Position numbers and translations under genes: made by a program
Shown here: piece after piece, positions 1-9,552 of the stretch
How positions within the stretch are numbered: the first letter of the stretch is position 1
Layout: each line of letters begins with the position of its first letter
The notes under the pieces: generated by a model
Told to the model about the DNA's origin: nothing
Databases searched by the model: none
What the model saw: only the letters and a program-made list of their open reading frames with translations
Source of the DNA: DATAQC01 sp038232455
GTDB taxonomy: Bacteria > Actinomycetota > Acidimicrobiia > Acidimicrobiales > AC-14
Reading direction: 5' to 3'
Length of the DNA: 64,000 bases
Assembly (NCBI GenBank): GCA_038232455.1
Contig: JBBSHU010000003.1
Location: 1-64,000, forward strand

Positions 1-93
1 CACCCTACGGTTCGGGTGGGGTTGCCTGCCGACCGGCCGCCCTCAACCCCGACCAGAACGAGGTTGTGGCGGCCGGCGTGTGACACTTTCCTC

Positions 94-1371
94 ATGCGCA
101 GATGGTGGATCGCTCTCGTGCCCGTCCTCGTTGTCGGCCTGGCCGGCCCGGCTGCGGCCCAGACCGCCGTCGACAAGGCGGCCCAAGCGCTACGAAGTGA
201 TCCGGTGTACGTCGACGGCGGGGCGGAGCAGGCCATCACCGCGGGGGCGGCCGACGACCTACGCGCCCGCATCCGCAACGGCGGCTCTCCCATCTTCGTG
301 GCCGTGCTGCCCGCGTCGGCGGGCGATGCCAGCCAGGTCGTGACGGCGCTGGCCAAGCAGGTGGGCCTGAAGGGCACCTACGCGGTGCTGGCGGGCAAGA
401 GCTTCCGGGCCGGGAGCAACGCGCTGCCGAAGGGGACGGCCGCCACCCTTGCCACCACCTCGTTCCAGGCCAGGTCGGCCGACGGTCCTGCCGCCGTGCT
501 GTCGGACTTCGTCGACCGGGTCGACCAGGCGTCGGCGCGCAGCAACAGCGGCTCAGGGAGCAACAGCAACTCTGGTACGGCCTCGGCCAAGAGCTCCGAC
601 AGCGGGGGTGTGAGCAGCGGTACCGTCGTGTTCCTAGCTCTTCTCGGCCTCGGTGGTGGCGGGCTGTTCTTCTGGTCGCGGAAGCGTCGCCTCCAGCGGC
701 AGAAGGAGGCTCGGGAGACCGAGGAGGCCGAGCGGCGCCAACTCGACGCCGAGTTGTCGGTGCTGTCCGAGGACGTGATCGCCCTGGAGTCCGAGGTCAC
801 GTTGCACCCCGAAGCCCGGGACGACTACGACGCCGGCGTGGCCCGTCACCAGGCTGCCCAGGCGGCCATGGGCCACACGGGGGACAAGGTGGACCTGGTG
901 CGGGTGGAAAGGGTGATCGAGGAGGGCCGCTACGCCATGACCCGGGCCCGGGCCCGGATCGATGGTCGCCAGCCGCCTCCTCCGCCGCCCCTGCTCACCC
1001 AACCGGGCCGGAGGAACGAGCCGGCAATCAGCGTCGACCAACAGGGCGCCCCCACCTACGTCGGGTATACCGGCGGCTTCTACGGGGGCGGTGGGTGGTT
1101 CGGCGGCGGCGGCGGCCTGTTCACCGGCCTGATGCTCGGCCAGATGATGGGCGGCGGCTGGGGGTACGGCGGCTACGGCGGCGGCTACGGGGGTGGGTAC
1201 TACGGGGACCGGGACGACGACGATCGCGATGGCGGCGACGGTGACGGGGGTGGAGACGGCGGCGGCGACTTCGGGGGAGGGGACTTCGGGGGAGGGGACT
1301 TCGGCGGCGGGGATTTCGGCGGCGGCGGTGATTTCGGCGGCGGCGACTTCGGCGGCGGCGACTTCGGTTAG
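94..1371 (+). CDS. Secreted/membrane TPM-like protein with Gly-rich repeat tail
   Basis: 425-aa envelope protein. The chosen ATG begins a clear signal peptide (residues 1-22, basic start then a hydrophobic core ending AAAQ). A soluble domain (about 25-150) resembles the TPM/YgcG fold of actinobacterial membrane proteins. Next come a Ser/Asn-rich linker, one membrane helix (about 175-194) followed by a basic stop-transfer, and a charged helical, probably coiled-coil stretch (about 200-290). The C-terminus is extremely Gly-rich: WFGGGGG and YGGGYGG runs, an Asp-rich patch, then tandem GGGDF-type pentads up to the stop. Function is unknown; TPM proteins are loosely linked to membrane quality control. 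It converges on the histidine kinase gene, overlapping it by 4 bp. Confidence 0.7.
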   Translation: MRRWWIALVPVLVVGLAGPAAAQTAVDKAAQALRSDPVYVDGGAEQAITAGAADDLRARIRNGGSPIFVAVLPASAGDASQVVTALAKQVGLKGTYAVLAGKSFRAGSNALPKGTAATLATTSFQARSADGPAAVLSDFVDRVDQASARSNSGSGSNSNSGTASAKSSDSGGVSSGTVVFLALLGLGGGGLFFWSRKRRLQRQKEARETEEAERRQLDAELSVLSEDVIALESEVTLHPEARDDYDAGVARHQAAQAAMGHTGDKVDLVRVERVIEEGRYAMTRARARIDGRQPPPPPPLLTQPGRRNEPAISVDQQGAPTYVGYTGGFYGGGGWFGGGGGLFTGLMLGQMMGGGWGYGGYGGGYGGGYYGDRDDDDRDGGDGDGGGDGGGDFGGGDFGGGDFGGGDFGGGGDFGGGDFGGGDFG

Positions 1372-1490
1372 GTCTGGCCCGCCTGATCGGCGGTGTCGGG
1401 TGCCGCTGGCTTCGGAGGCGGAGGGGGGGGAGGGGCTGCGACCGACGAGACGACCGGCACCGAGCCGGCCGCCTCGGGTTCCGGGACTTC

Positions 1491-1577
1491 GGGCTCCAGG
1501 GTCGCCCGCTCCGGGGTTTCGGGCTGCAGGGTCGCCCGCTCCGGGGTTTCGGGCTGCAGGGTCGCGCGCTCCGGGGT
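1491..1577. repeat. 30-bp tandem repeat inside the kinase gene tail
   Basis: Two identical 30-bp units (1501-1530, 1531-1560) are followed by a nearly identical partial unit (to 1577) and preceded by a diverged partial one. In the minus-strand reading frame each encodes a decad close to ETPERATLQP in the non-conserved C-terminal tail of the histidine kinase. The unit is a multiple of three, so copy-number change would keep the frame. Confidence 0.85.
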
Positions 1578-3042
1578 TGTCTCCGTCGACGGCAACTCGG
1601 TCGACGGCGACACGGCGAAGCTGTCGGCGGGTCGGCCGTGGTCGGATCCCTGGGTGAGGGGCAGGACCACCCGGAAGGTGGCGCCGACGCCGGGCGTGGA
1701 GTCGACCGTGGCCCGCCCGCCGTGGGCCTCGGCGATGGCGGCCACGATGGAGAGGCCGAGTCCGCTCCCGCCCGCTGATCGGGTCCGAGACGGGTCGGCC
1801 CGGTAAAATCGTTCGAACACCTTCTGGGCGGCGGCGGGCTCGAGACCGGGGCCGCTGTCGGCCACCTCCAGGACCATGTCGCCGTCGCCGGTGATCACCC
1901 GCACCACCACGGGTGAGTCGGCCGGTGTGTGCTGGCACGCGTTGGCCAGCAGGTTGGCGGCCACCTGGCGGAGGCGCAGCTCGTCGCCCTCGATGACCAC
2001 GTTGTTGGGGGCGTCCAGGCTGACGGCCCGACCGGGCGCCACGGCCCGGGCGTCGTCGACGGCGTCGGCGGCCACCCGCACCAGGTCGACGGGGCCCCGC
2101 TCGAGGGGCCGCCCCTGGTCGAGGCGAGCGAGAAGGAGCAGGTCATCGACGAGAACGCCCATGCGGACCGATTCCTCCTCGATGCGGCGCATGGCCTTCT
2201 TCAGGTCGGCCGGTCGTTCGGCCGCCCCCCGGCGAAAGAGCTCGGCATAGCCGCGGATCGACGTGAGCGGGGTCCGCAGCTCGTGCGAGGCGTCGGCGAC
2301 GAACCGTCTGAGGCGGTCTTCGGACGCCTGCCTGGCCACGAACGCGGACTGGATCTGGCCCAACATGGCGTTGAGGGAAAGCCCCAGGCGGCCGACCTCG
2401 GTGCGCTCCTCGGCCCTGGGCACCCGCTTGCTCAGATCGCCCTCGGCGATGGCGCCGGCCACATCGCCGATGTCCTCCAGCGGCCGCAGTCCGGCACGAA
2501 CGAGCACCAGGGCCGCTCCCCCCACCAGCACCACGATGAGCCCGCTGGCCAGCGCCTCGATGAACAACAGCCGGTGCAGGGTCTGGGTGACGTCGCCGAG
2601 GGGGATGGCGATGACCAGGTGGTTGCCCTCGCCGTCGAGAGTGCTGACCTGGGCCCGGTAGGTCTTCGAACCCTTGGTGCTGCCAACGCCGAACACCGAG
2701 TTGCGGGCCAGGTCGTTGTCGTCGAACTTGGGGAGGGCGGGGTCGGCCATCACCTGGTCGGGGTAGGTGAACAGGCGGCTTCTGACGATCTTGCTCTCGG
2801 TGTCGATGACCGCGGCATAAGTGCCGGCGGGGATGAGAGCATCGCTGACGGGCTGGGTCTTACCCCGGCTCCCGAACAACTGGATTGCCACCGGGTTGCG
2901 GGCGGCCACGAGCTGCTGATCGACCCGGTCGAGCAAGAACGAGCGCAAGGCCCGATAGGTCACGAAGTCGGTGGCAGCGAGGCCGATGATGACCAGCCCC
3001 AACACGACGAGCAGCAGGCGGCTCCGTAACGACAAAGGCCGC

Positions 3043-3747
<705 letters not shown>

Positions 3748-3802
3748 TCCATCGTGGACCCTCTTGCTGTGGGTTCGCTGAGAACAGGGGGTAGGCCTCC
3801 CG

Positions 3803-4609
3803 TCAGTTGAGGCGGGCGCGCAGCGCCAGGGCCTCGGCCTCCAGGGCCGCCTCCATGGCGGGCAGGGCGACGGCCAGGCCCTCCAGGACCTCGGCGGCCT
3901 CGACGAACTGGCCGGTCGACCCGAGCACCCGGGCCAGCTCCCGGCGCTCGATGGCCGGCGTTCCGGGGATGGCCAGCCGCAGAGCGAAGACCCAGGCCAG
4001 GCTGTCGAGATCACCCTGGGACGCGTAGATCGCCCGGAGGTTGGCCAGCATCCGACCGAGGATGGCCCGGGGCCCGACGGGATCGAGGTAGGACTCGACG
4101 AAGGGGGCATCGAGTCCGTTGACGGCCTTGAAGCGCTCGATGCACCCGGCTCGATCGAGAACCCGGCCGCCGGCGAAGGGGTCGACGAACACCGGCGGCT
4201 CGCCCGCGACGTCGTGGCGCAACAGGAAATGGCCGGGCAGGCCCACGCCGACCAGATTCAGGCCCAGGCGGCGGCCGATGGCGATGCCCAGCACCGACAG
4301 GGTGATGGGCAGGCCCACCCGCCGGCGCACGACCACGTTGAGGAACGAGTTGTCGGGGTCGTAGTAGTGGGCGACATTGCCCGTGAAGCCCAACCCTTCG
4401 AACAGGTGGCGACGCCAACCGTCGAGGTCCCGGGATGGGCACCCTTCGGCAATGCCGTCGAGAAGCTCGAGCTCGAAGTCGATGTCGAGATCGGGGTAGG
4501 CGTGGGCGGCCACGAGCAGGGCGGCCTCGTCGAGGTCGAACTCGTCCTCGGGGCCCTGGACGAGCTCGGCGAAGCGCATCGTGGGGTCGTCGCTGGCCAC
4601 GGACGCCAA
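3803..4609 (-). CDS. SirB1-like / transglutaminase-like TPR protein
   Basis: 268-aa protein of the SirB1 (UPF0162) family. The core resembles a transglutaminase fold: WRRHLFEGLGFTGN, NSFLNVVVRRRVGLPITLSVL, VGVGLPGHFLLRHD and VFVDPFAGGRVLD are the family's characteristic blocks. The C-terminal third is helical and Ala-rich, like the TPR-type tail of homologues. The biochemical role of the family is unsettled. It lies upstream of the two-component pair on the same strand (55-bp gap) and only 31 bp from the divergent Nfu-N gene, leaving little room for two ordinary promoters. Confidence 0.8.
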   Translation of the reverse strand: MASVASDDPTMRFAELVQGPEDEFDLDEAALLVAAHAYPDLDIDFELELLDGIAEGCPSRDLDGWRRHLFEGLGFTGNVAHYYDPDNSFLNVVVRRRVGLPITLSVLGIAIGRRLGLNLVGVGLPGHFLLRHDVAGEPPVFVDPFAGGRVLDRAGCIERFKAVNGLDAPFVESYLDPVGPRAILGRMLANLRAIYASQGDLDSLAWVFALRLAIPGTPAIERRELARVLGSTGQFVEAAEVLEGLAVALPAMEAALEAEALALRARLN

Positions 4610-4640
4610 GGTACCGCCGGTCGCCTACGATCGGTGTCCG

Positions 4641-4898
4641 ATGGCAACCGCGAGCCCCACCCCCACCCCGAATCCCAATGCCATGAAGTACACCCTCGAC
4701 GTGCGTCTTCCGAGCACCATCAACTTCGCCAACGCCGAAGCCGCCGCCGACCACCCCTTCGCGGCCGCAGTGTTCGCCGGCGGCGGGGCGGCATCGTTGT
4801 TCGGCGTGAACGACTTCGTCACCATCACCCGCCAGCCCGGGGCCGACTGGGACACCATCACGGCGACCGTGCAGGCCGCCGCGGCCGAGCACCTGTAG
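4641..4898 (+). CDS. Nfu/NifU N-terminal domain protein
   Basis: 85-aa protein matching the N-terminal domain of Nfu scaffold proteins: it opens with NPNAMKYTLDV, followed by AEAAADHPFAAAVFA and GGAASLFGVNDFVTITRQPGADW. This domain binds target apo-proteins or assists Fe-S transfer in full-length Nfu, but the CxxC cluster-binding C-terminal domain is absent. The ATG at 4641 is used because the conserved NPNAMK box lies 11 residues in. It precedes ppc by 22 bp and is probably in the same transcript. Confidence 0.8.
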   Translation: MATASPTPTPNPNAMKYTLDVRLPSTINFANAEAAADHPFAAAVFAGGGAASLFGVNDFVTITRQPGADWDTITATVQAAAAEHL

Positions 4899-4920
4899 CG
4901 CCCGCTCTCCTCCTCTGCCC

Positions 4921-7653
4921 GTGAGCGTCGAGATGGAACTCGACAACGCCCTCCGGGCCGACATGAGGTTGCTGGGCTCGTTGCTCGGCCAGACGCTGGT
5001 ACGCCAGGTCGGCCCCGAGCTGCTCGAGCTGGTCGAACAGGTGCGGGGCCTCAGCCGTAAGAGTCGCCAGGTGGGTGGCGCCCATTACATGGCCGACGCG
5101 CTGGGCGAGGCCGACCTGCCCACCACGATCTGGCTGGCCCGGGCCTTCACCTCGTACTTCCTCCTGGCCAACACCGCCGAGCAGGTGCACCGGGCCGCCG
5201 CCCTCGACCGGCTCAGAGTCGAGAACGGGAGCGCCATCGGCCAGATGGCCGGTCGGGTGGCGTCGGACCCCGAAGCCGTCGCCGAGTTGGTTCGCTCGGT
5301 GGGCAGGATCGAGCTGCGGCCGGTGTTCACCGCCCATCCCACCGAGGTGGCCCGCCGGTCGGTGCTCACCAAGCTCCGGGGCATCGGTGAGCTGTTGGAG
5401 GTGCGAAGCCGCAGCGGAGGCTCCGACCAGGTGGCCATCGACGAACGGATGGCCGAGCTCGTCGATCTTCTGTGGCAGACCGACGAGCTGCGTCGTGAGC
5501 GCCCGACGCCGGCCCAAGAGGCAAGCGCGGTGAACTATTACCTCGACGACCTGGCGCGCAATGTCGTACCCCGAGTGGTCGACGACTTCGTCGGCCAGGT
5601 GAGGCATCTGGGAGTGGAGTTTCCGCCGGGTGCGACGCCGGTGCGGTTCGGGAGCTGGGTCGGAGGCGACCGCGATGGCAACCCCAACGTCACCCCGGAG
5701 GTGACGGAGGCCGTCCTCGCCCAGCAGCACCACCTGGGGATCGGCATGCTCCTGGCCGACATCGACGCCCTCATCACCGAGCTCAGCTCGTCGACCCAGA
5801 TCACCGCCGTGTCCGACGATTTGCGGACCAGCATGATGGCCGACGCCGACCTACTGCCCGAGATCGTGTCCCGCTACGGCAAGCTCAACGCCGAGGAGCC
5901 TTATCGCCTGAAGGCCTCGTTCATCGCTCAGCGCCTCCGCAACACCCGGGTACGTCTGGCCGAAGGACGCGCAATCGTGGTCCGGTCCGAGTACCCCGAT
6001 GCCGCCGCCCTGTACGCCGACCTCGAGCTCATGCGCGAGTCACTTATGGCCAACCGGGGCCAACTCGTGGCCAGCGGATCACTGTCCCGGATCATGCGCT
6101 CGGTGACAGCGTTCGGGTTCCAGCTCGCCACCCTCGACATCCGCGAGCACGCCGAACGCCTCCACGCCGCGGTGGGCGCGGCGTTCGACGGCCTGGCCGA
6201 GTCCGACCGGCCCTACTCGTCGCTGGACGGCCCCGAACGGTTCGCCCTGCTGAGCGCCGAGCTACGAAGCCGGCGCCCGCTCCTGGGGCCGATCCCCGCG
6301 CTCGACGGCCAGGCCGCCGACACCTACGCACAGTTCACGACGCTGCGTTCGGTGCTCGACCGGTTCGGCCCGGACGCAGTGGAGAGCTACATCGTGTCGA
6401 TGACGAAAGGGCCCCACGACGTCCTCGCCGCCGTGGTTCTCGCCCGAGAGGCCGGCTTGGTCGACGTGCACCGCGGTGTCGCCCGCATCGGGTTCGTCCC
6501 GCTCCTCGAGACGGCGGAGGAGCTGGACTCGGCCGGAGAGATCGTCGACCGCCTGCTGTACGATCCGTCCTACCGGGCCGTGGTCGCCATGCGCGGCGAC
6601 GTCCAGGAGGTGATGCTCGGCTACTCGGACTCCAACAAGGACGCCGGCGTCGTCGCCTCCCAGTGGAAGATTCACAAGGCGCAACGCATGCTCCGGGACA
6701 CGGCCCGGTGCCACGGGGTGCTCCTGCGTCTCTTCCACGGCCGCGGGGGCACCGTCGGACGGGGCGGGGGCCCCACCCACGATGCCGTCCTCGCCCAGCC
6801 TTTCGGCGTGCTCCAGGGACCGATGAAGCTCACCGAGCAGGGGGAGGTGATCTCCGACAAATACCTGCTTCCCAGCCTGGCCCGTCACAACCTCGACCTG
6901 GCCCTGGCCGCGGTGGCCGAGGCGGTGGTCCTGCACCGCACCTCCCGGTTGGCGGACGACGTGCTCGACCGGTGGGACGCCACCATGGATGTCGTCTCCG
7001 CATCGGCCGCCACCGCCTACCGGTCGCTCCTGGCCGAACCCGGCCTGGCCGGGTACTTCCGGGCGTCGACACCGGTGGAGGAGCTCGCCGAGCTGAACAT
7101 CGGCTCCCGCCCGGCCCGGCGCGCCCCCGGAGCCGACTTCGAGGGCCTGCGGGCGATCCCGTGGGTCTTCGCGTGGACGCAATCCCGCCAGATCGTTCCC
7201 GGGTGGTTCGGTGTGGGGTCGGGCCTTGCTGCCGCCCGGGCCTCCGAGGGTTTCGGGGCCCTGGCCGAGATGTACGGCGGGTGGCACTTCTTCCGGACCT
7301 TCATCTCCAACGTGGAGATGGTGCTGGCCAAGGTCGACCTCGGCATCGCCCGCCTCTACGTGGACCGCCTCGTCGATCCGGCGCTGCACTACCTTTTCGA
7401 CGTCATCCAGACCGAGTACGACCTCACCGTCGCCGAGGTCCTGGCCGTCACTGGCCAGGACAGGCTTCTCGAGCGCCAACCTGCCCTGGGCCGCACCCTC
7501 CGCGTGCGCGATCTCTACCTCGACCCCATCAGCCACCTCCAGGTCAACCTGCTCTCCCGGTGGCGACAGGCCGATGAGCCCGACCCCATGCTGCGCCGAG
7601 GATTGCTGGTCACCATCAACGGCATCGCCGCCGGCCTCCGCAACACTGGTTGA
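4921..7653 (+). CDS. ppc: Phosphoenolpyruvate carboxylase
   Basis: 910-aa cytosolic enzyme that carboxylates PEP with bicarbonate to oxaloacetate, replenishing the TCA cycle. Family motifs are intact: the catalytic His in FTAHPTEVARRS (about residue 139), the GSWVGGDRDGNPNVTPE block (about 246-262), GYSDSNKDAG (about 567) and the mobile-loop segment FHGRGGTVGRGGGPTHD (about 604). Also present are FAWTQSRQIVPGWFGVG and the invariant C-terminal NTG. Length is normal for bacterial PEPC. GTG start. It follows the Nfu-N gene closely and is followed after 4 bp by a broken VOC gene. Confidence 0.97.
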   Translation: MSVEMELDNALRADMRLLGSLLGQTLVRQVGPELLELVEQVRGLSRKSRQVGGAHYMADALGEADLPTTIWLARAFTSYFLLANTAEQVHRAAALDRLRVENGSAIGQMAGRVASDPEAVAELVRSVGRIELRPVFTAHPTEVARRSVLTKLRGIGELLEVRSRSGGSDQVAIDERMAELVDLLWQTDELRRERPTPAQEASAVNYYLDDLARNVVPRVVDDFVGQVRHLGVEFPPGATPVRFGSWVGGDRDGNPNVTPEVTEAVLAQQHHLGIGMLLADIDALITELSSSTQITAVSDDLRTSMMADADLLPEIVSRYGKLNAEEPYRLKASFIAQRLRNTRVRLAEGRAIVVRSEYPDAAALYADLELMRESLMANRGQLVASGSLSRIMRSVTAFGFQLATLDIREHAERLHAAVGAAFDGLAESDRPYSSLDGPERFALLSAELRSRRPLLGPIPALDGQAADTYAQFTTLRSVLDRFGPDAVESYIVSMTKGPHDVLAAVVLAREAGLVDVHRGVARIGFVPLLETAEELDSAGEIVDRLLYDPSYRAVVAMRGDVQEVMLGYSDSNKDAGVVASQWKIHKAQRMLRDTARCHGVLLRLFHGRGGTVGRGGGPTHDAVLAQPFGVLQGPMKLTEQGEVISDKYLLPSLARHNLDLALAAVAEAVVLHRTSRLADDVLDRWDATMDVVSASAATAYRSLLAEPGLAGYFRASTPVEELAELNIGSRPARRAPGADFEGLRAIPWVFAWTQSRQIVPGWFGVGSGLAAARASEGFGALAEMYGGWHFFRTFISNVEMVLAKVDLGIARLYVDRLVDPALHYLFDVIQTEYDLTVAEVLAVTGQDRLLERQPALGRTLRVRDLYLDPISHLQVNLLSRWRQADEPDPMLRRGLLVTINGIAAGLRNTG

Positions 7654-7657
7654 CCTC

Positions 7658-8028
7658 ATGCTCGACCACGTATCCATCCAGTGCGCCGACGTGGCGACCA
7701 GCGCCGCCTTCTACGACACCGTTCTCGGCCCGCTCGGCGGCTCCCGGTTGATGGACTTCGGCCAGGTCGTCGGTTTCGGCGTTGCTCCGATGCCCGATTT
7801 CTGGCTGGGCCCCGGACCACCGGTGAGGGCTTCCGCGAGTCTCACATCGCCTTTTCGGCGCCCGACCGGGCAGGCGTGCGGGCGTTCTTCGACGCCGCCG
7901 TGGGAACCGGCGCCGAAGTCCTGCGGGAACCACGGATGTGCCCCGAATACCACCCCGCCTATTACGGCGCCTTCGTCCGAGATCCCGACGGCAACAACGT
8001 CGAGGCTGTCTGCAACCTACCGGAGTAG
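7658..8028 (+). pseudogene. VOC (glyoxalase/bleomycin-resistance) family gene, frameshifted
   Basis: A vicinal-oxygen-chelate protein of about 123 aa is split over two frames. The first half, from ATG 7658, reads MLDHVSIQCADVATSAAFYD to PDFWLGPG. The second half, from about 7820, reads TTGEGFRESHIAFSAP to DPDGNNVEAVCNLPE and stops at 8028. Returning to frame needs one extra base near 7815-7822 (for instance GGA-ACC in place of GGACC), so a single-base deletion explains the break. Both halves are otherwise well preserved, including the His and Glu positions typical of VOC folds. It is either a very recent mutation or a sequencing error. It sits 4 bp after ppc. Confidence 0.75.
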
Positions 8029-8033
8029 GCGAG

Positions 8034-8255
8034 TCAGCAGTCTGCGAGGGCGCAGATTCCCCGGCAGATCTCGTCGGTGTCGCCGGCATCGAGCAGCGCA
8101 GACGGGGTGGAGCCATTCGAGCGCTGTCCGCCGGCGGGCGGTGGCCGCCGCCCCAGGTGGGCCACGCCGACCACGTCGACGCCTTTGGTGGCGACGGCCG
8201 TGACGAAGGGATCGCCAGTATCGATCATGTCGCGGATGACCGAGACGAGTCTGAC
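8034..8255 (-). pseudogene. Remnant of a DUF222/HNH-endonuclease family gene
   Basis: The minus strand carries a startless fragment reading IRDMIDTGDPFVTAVATKGV and then DVVGVAHLGRRP. The neighbouring frame continues RTALEWLHPVCAA. Together these match the segment just before the HNH motif of the large actinobacterial DUF222/HNH family (GVDV..V.HLGR followed by TALEW.YP.C). At least one frame change is needed, and the zinc-binding/HNH core and the whole N-terminal half are missing. It starts right after the stop of the small membrane protein gene. Identification rests on remembered family patterns. Confidence 0.5.
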
Positions 8256-8257
8256 CG

Positions 8258-8515
8258 TCAGGCGGGGCCCATCTCGGCGGCCATCTGGAGCTTGGGGCGC
8301 ACCGAGGTGAGGTATTCGAGGGCGGCCACCACGCCGACGATGCCGATGCCGAGGATCGTCCCCACCACCATGACGAGAATCCAGGTCCGGCGACTGAGAC
8401 CGACCCGGGTCCACTGCACGGCGGGCCGGCGGGCGGCGTCGATGATGGCGGCAATAGGAAGGGAGAGGAGTCCGAGGCCGATCACCAGCAGGGCTATCCC
8501 GGTGGGACCGGGCAT
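8258..8515 (-). CDS. Small two-helix membrane protein
   Basis: 85-aa hydrophobic protein with two predicted membrane helices (about 5-27 and 45-67) separated by a basic loop containing DAARRP and RRTW. The ATG overlaps the stop of the macrodomain gene (ATGA at 8512-8515 read on the minus strand), so the two are translationally coupled. No family is recognised beyond its resemblance to small actinobacterial membrane proteins. It may tether or accompany the macrodomain protein, but nothing in the sequence shows that. Confidence 0.65.
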   Translation of the reverse strand: MPGPTGIALLVIGLGLLSLPIAAIIDAARRPAVQWTRVGLSRRTWILVMVVGTILGIGIVGVVAALEYLTSVRPKLQMAAEMGPA

Positions 8516-9078
8516 CAGCCGACGCCTCCCAGCAGGCGGCGGTAGAGGGCGAACGTGGCGTCGTCGAAGGCAACCAGGGTGACCTCCTCGAGGTGGGCCC
8601 ACGCAGACGCCGACTCCGACACCGTCTCGAAGGCGATCGCCGCGGCCTGCTCGGGCGGGTAGCCGTAGATCCCTGTCGAGATGGCCGGAAACGCCAGCGA
8701 CCGGGCGCCCAGCTCGTCGACCACCTGGAGGGAGCGTCGGTAGCACGACGCCAGCAGGTCGGCTTCGCCGGCGGTACCGCCCCGCCACACGGGGCCGACG
8801 GTATGGACGACCCAGCGGGCCGGTAGGCCGAAGCCCGGCGTGGCCTTGGCGTCGCCCGTGGGGCACCCGCCGAGCGCCCGGCAGGCCTCGACCAGCTGGG
8901 GACCGGCCCGCCGGTGGATGGCCCCGTCGACCCCGCCACCGCCCAGCAGCGACTCGTTGGCGGCGTTGACGATGGCGTCGACCTCCAGGGCGGTGATGTC
9001 GCCGGTGATCGCCTCCAAGCGCACGGCGATCAGTCTGCTCGGCGGTGGGGCTTGCGCCCCCCCCCAGTCACGAGCCAT
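8515..9078 (-). CDS. Macrodomain protein (ADP-ribose / O-acetyl-ADP-ribose hydrolase type)
   Basis: About 187 aa. A complete macrodomain begins at VRLEAITGDITALEVDAIVN and includes NAANESLLGGGGVDGAIHR, the ADP-ribose-binding and catalytic loop of MacroD-type hydrolases. CPTGDAKATPGFGLPARWVVHTVGP and LAFPAISTGIYGYP follow, the second binding loop. Such enzymes remove ADP-ribose from proteins or hydrolyse O-acetyl-ADP-ribose. The ATG at 9078 gives a short extra N-terminus (MARDWGGAQAPPPSR); a start nearer the domain is possible. A perfect palindrome lies 6 bp upstream of this ATG, and a WhiB gene is divergent on its other side. Confidence 0.85.
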   Translation of the reverse strand: MARDWGGAQAPPPSRLIAVRLEAITGDITALEVDAIVNAANESLLGGGGVDGAIHRRAGPQLVEACRALGGCPTGDAKATPGFGLPARWVVHTVGPVWRGGTAGEADLLASCYRRSLQVVDELGARSLAFPAISTGIYGYPPEQAAAIAFETVSESASAWAHLEEVTLVAFDDATFALYRRLLGGVG

Positions 9079-9083
9079 GATGA

Positions 9084-9105
9084 CACTGTTGTAATTACAA
9101 CAGTG
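9084..9105. promoter_or_regulatory. Perfect 22-bp palindrome, probable operator
   Basis: The half-site CACTGTTGTAA is followed directly by its exact reverse complement, with no spacer. It is markedly AT-rich against GC-rich surroundings and lies between the divergent macrodomain and WhiB genes, 6 bp from the macrodomain start codon. This is the geometry of a homodimeric repressor site. It does not look like a LexA, Zur, Fur or PHO box that I recognise. Confidence 0.7.
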
Positions 9106-9186
9106 GGATAGGTGCAACCGCATCTACCCGGAGACGACGTGGCCGCAGTGACTTGACGGCGCGAAGCCGGCGAAGGAGCGAGCCGA

Positions 9187-9465
9187 ATGGACAGGCGAGG
9201 GCACAGGTTCGACCTTGGTGACCGCACATGGCAGGGCCAGGCCAACTGCCTGGGGGTCGATCCCGACCTGTTCTTTCCGGAGCGAGGAGCGTCGACGCGC
9301 GAGGCCAAGTCCGTCTGTCGCGGATGTGTCGTGCGGGAGGACTGCCTCGAGTACGCACTCGTCAACGGCGAGAAGTTCGGGATCTGGGGCGGGCTGTCGG
9401 AGCGGGAGCGCCGGCGCATCCGCCGCCAGCGCGCCGGCGCCCGGCGCGACGTGGCCTCCGCCTGA
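9187..9465 (+). CDS. WhiB-family Fe-S transcription factor
   Basis: 92-aa WhiB-like protein. The four cluster-ligand cysteines are C21, C44, C47 and C53 (spacing C-x22-C-x2-C-x5-C). The family turn is present as FGIWGGLSERERR, followed by a basic Arg-rich DNA-binding tail (RRIRRQRAGARR). WhiB proteins bind a 4Fe-4S cluster and usually act with the housekeeping sigma factor in redox or developmental control. An AAGGAG ribosome-binding site lies 8 nt before the ATG. It is divergent from the macrodomain gene across the palindrome and ends at a strong hairpin. Confidence 0.93.
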   Translation: MDRRGHRFDLGDRTWQGQANCLGVDPDLFFPERGASTREAKSVCRGCVVREDCLEYALVNGEKFGIWGGLSERERRRIRRQRAGARRDVASA

Positions 9466-9481
9466 TCGATCTCCGGCGACC

Positions 9482-9515
9482 CCGGCCGCAGCCCTCCACG
9501 ACGGGCTGTGGCCGG
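9482..9515. terminator. Bidirectional hairpin terminator
   Basis: A 13-bp stem, CCGGCCGCAGCCC (9482-9494) against GGGCTGTGGCCGG (9503-9515), with one G-U pair and an 8-nt loop. It lies in the gap between two convergent genes (WhiB and the formiminotransferase-like gene). There is no U-tract, as is common in actinobacterial terminators. Confidence 0.7.
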
Positions 9516-9552
9516 CGGGCGCCGGCGCTGGTCCACAAGCATGGGCCGTCCT

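Noticed and set aside
16..93. Upstream extension of the first gene to an earlier start
   Set aside because: The extension places 26 polar, Arg/Pro-rich residues before a clear signal peptide, which argues for the ATG at 94.
6262..7677. Long minus-strand open frames opposite ppc, ppk, coxL and other genes
   Set aside because: They have no start signals or recognisable domains and arise from the GC-biased third codon position of the sense genes.
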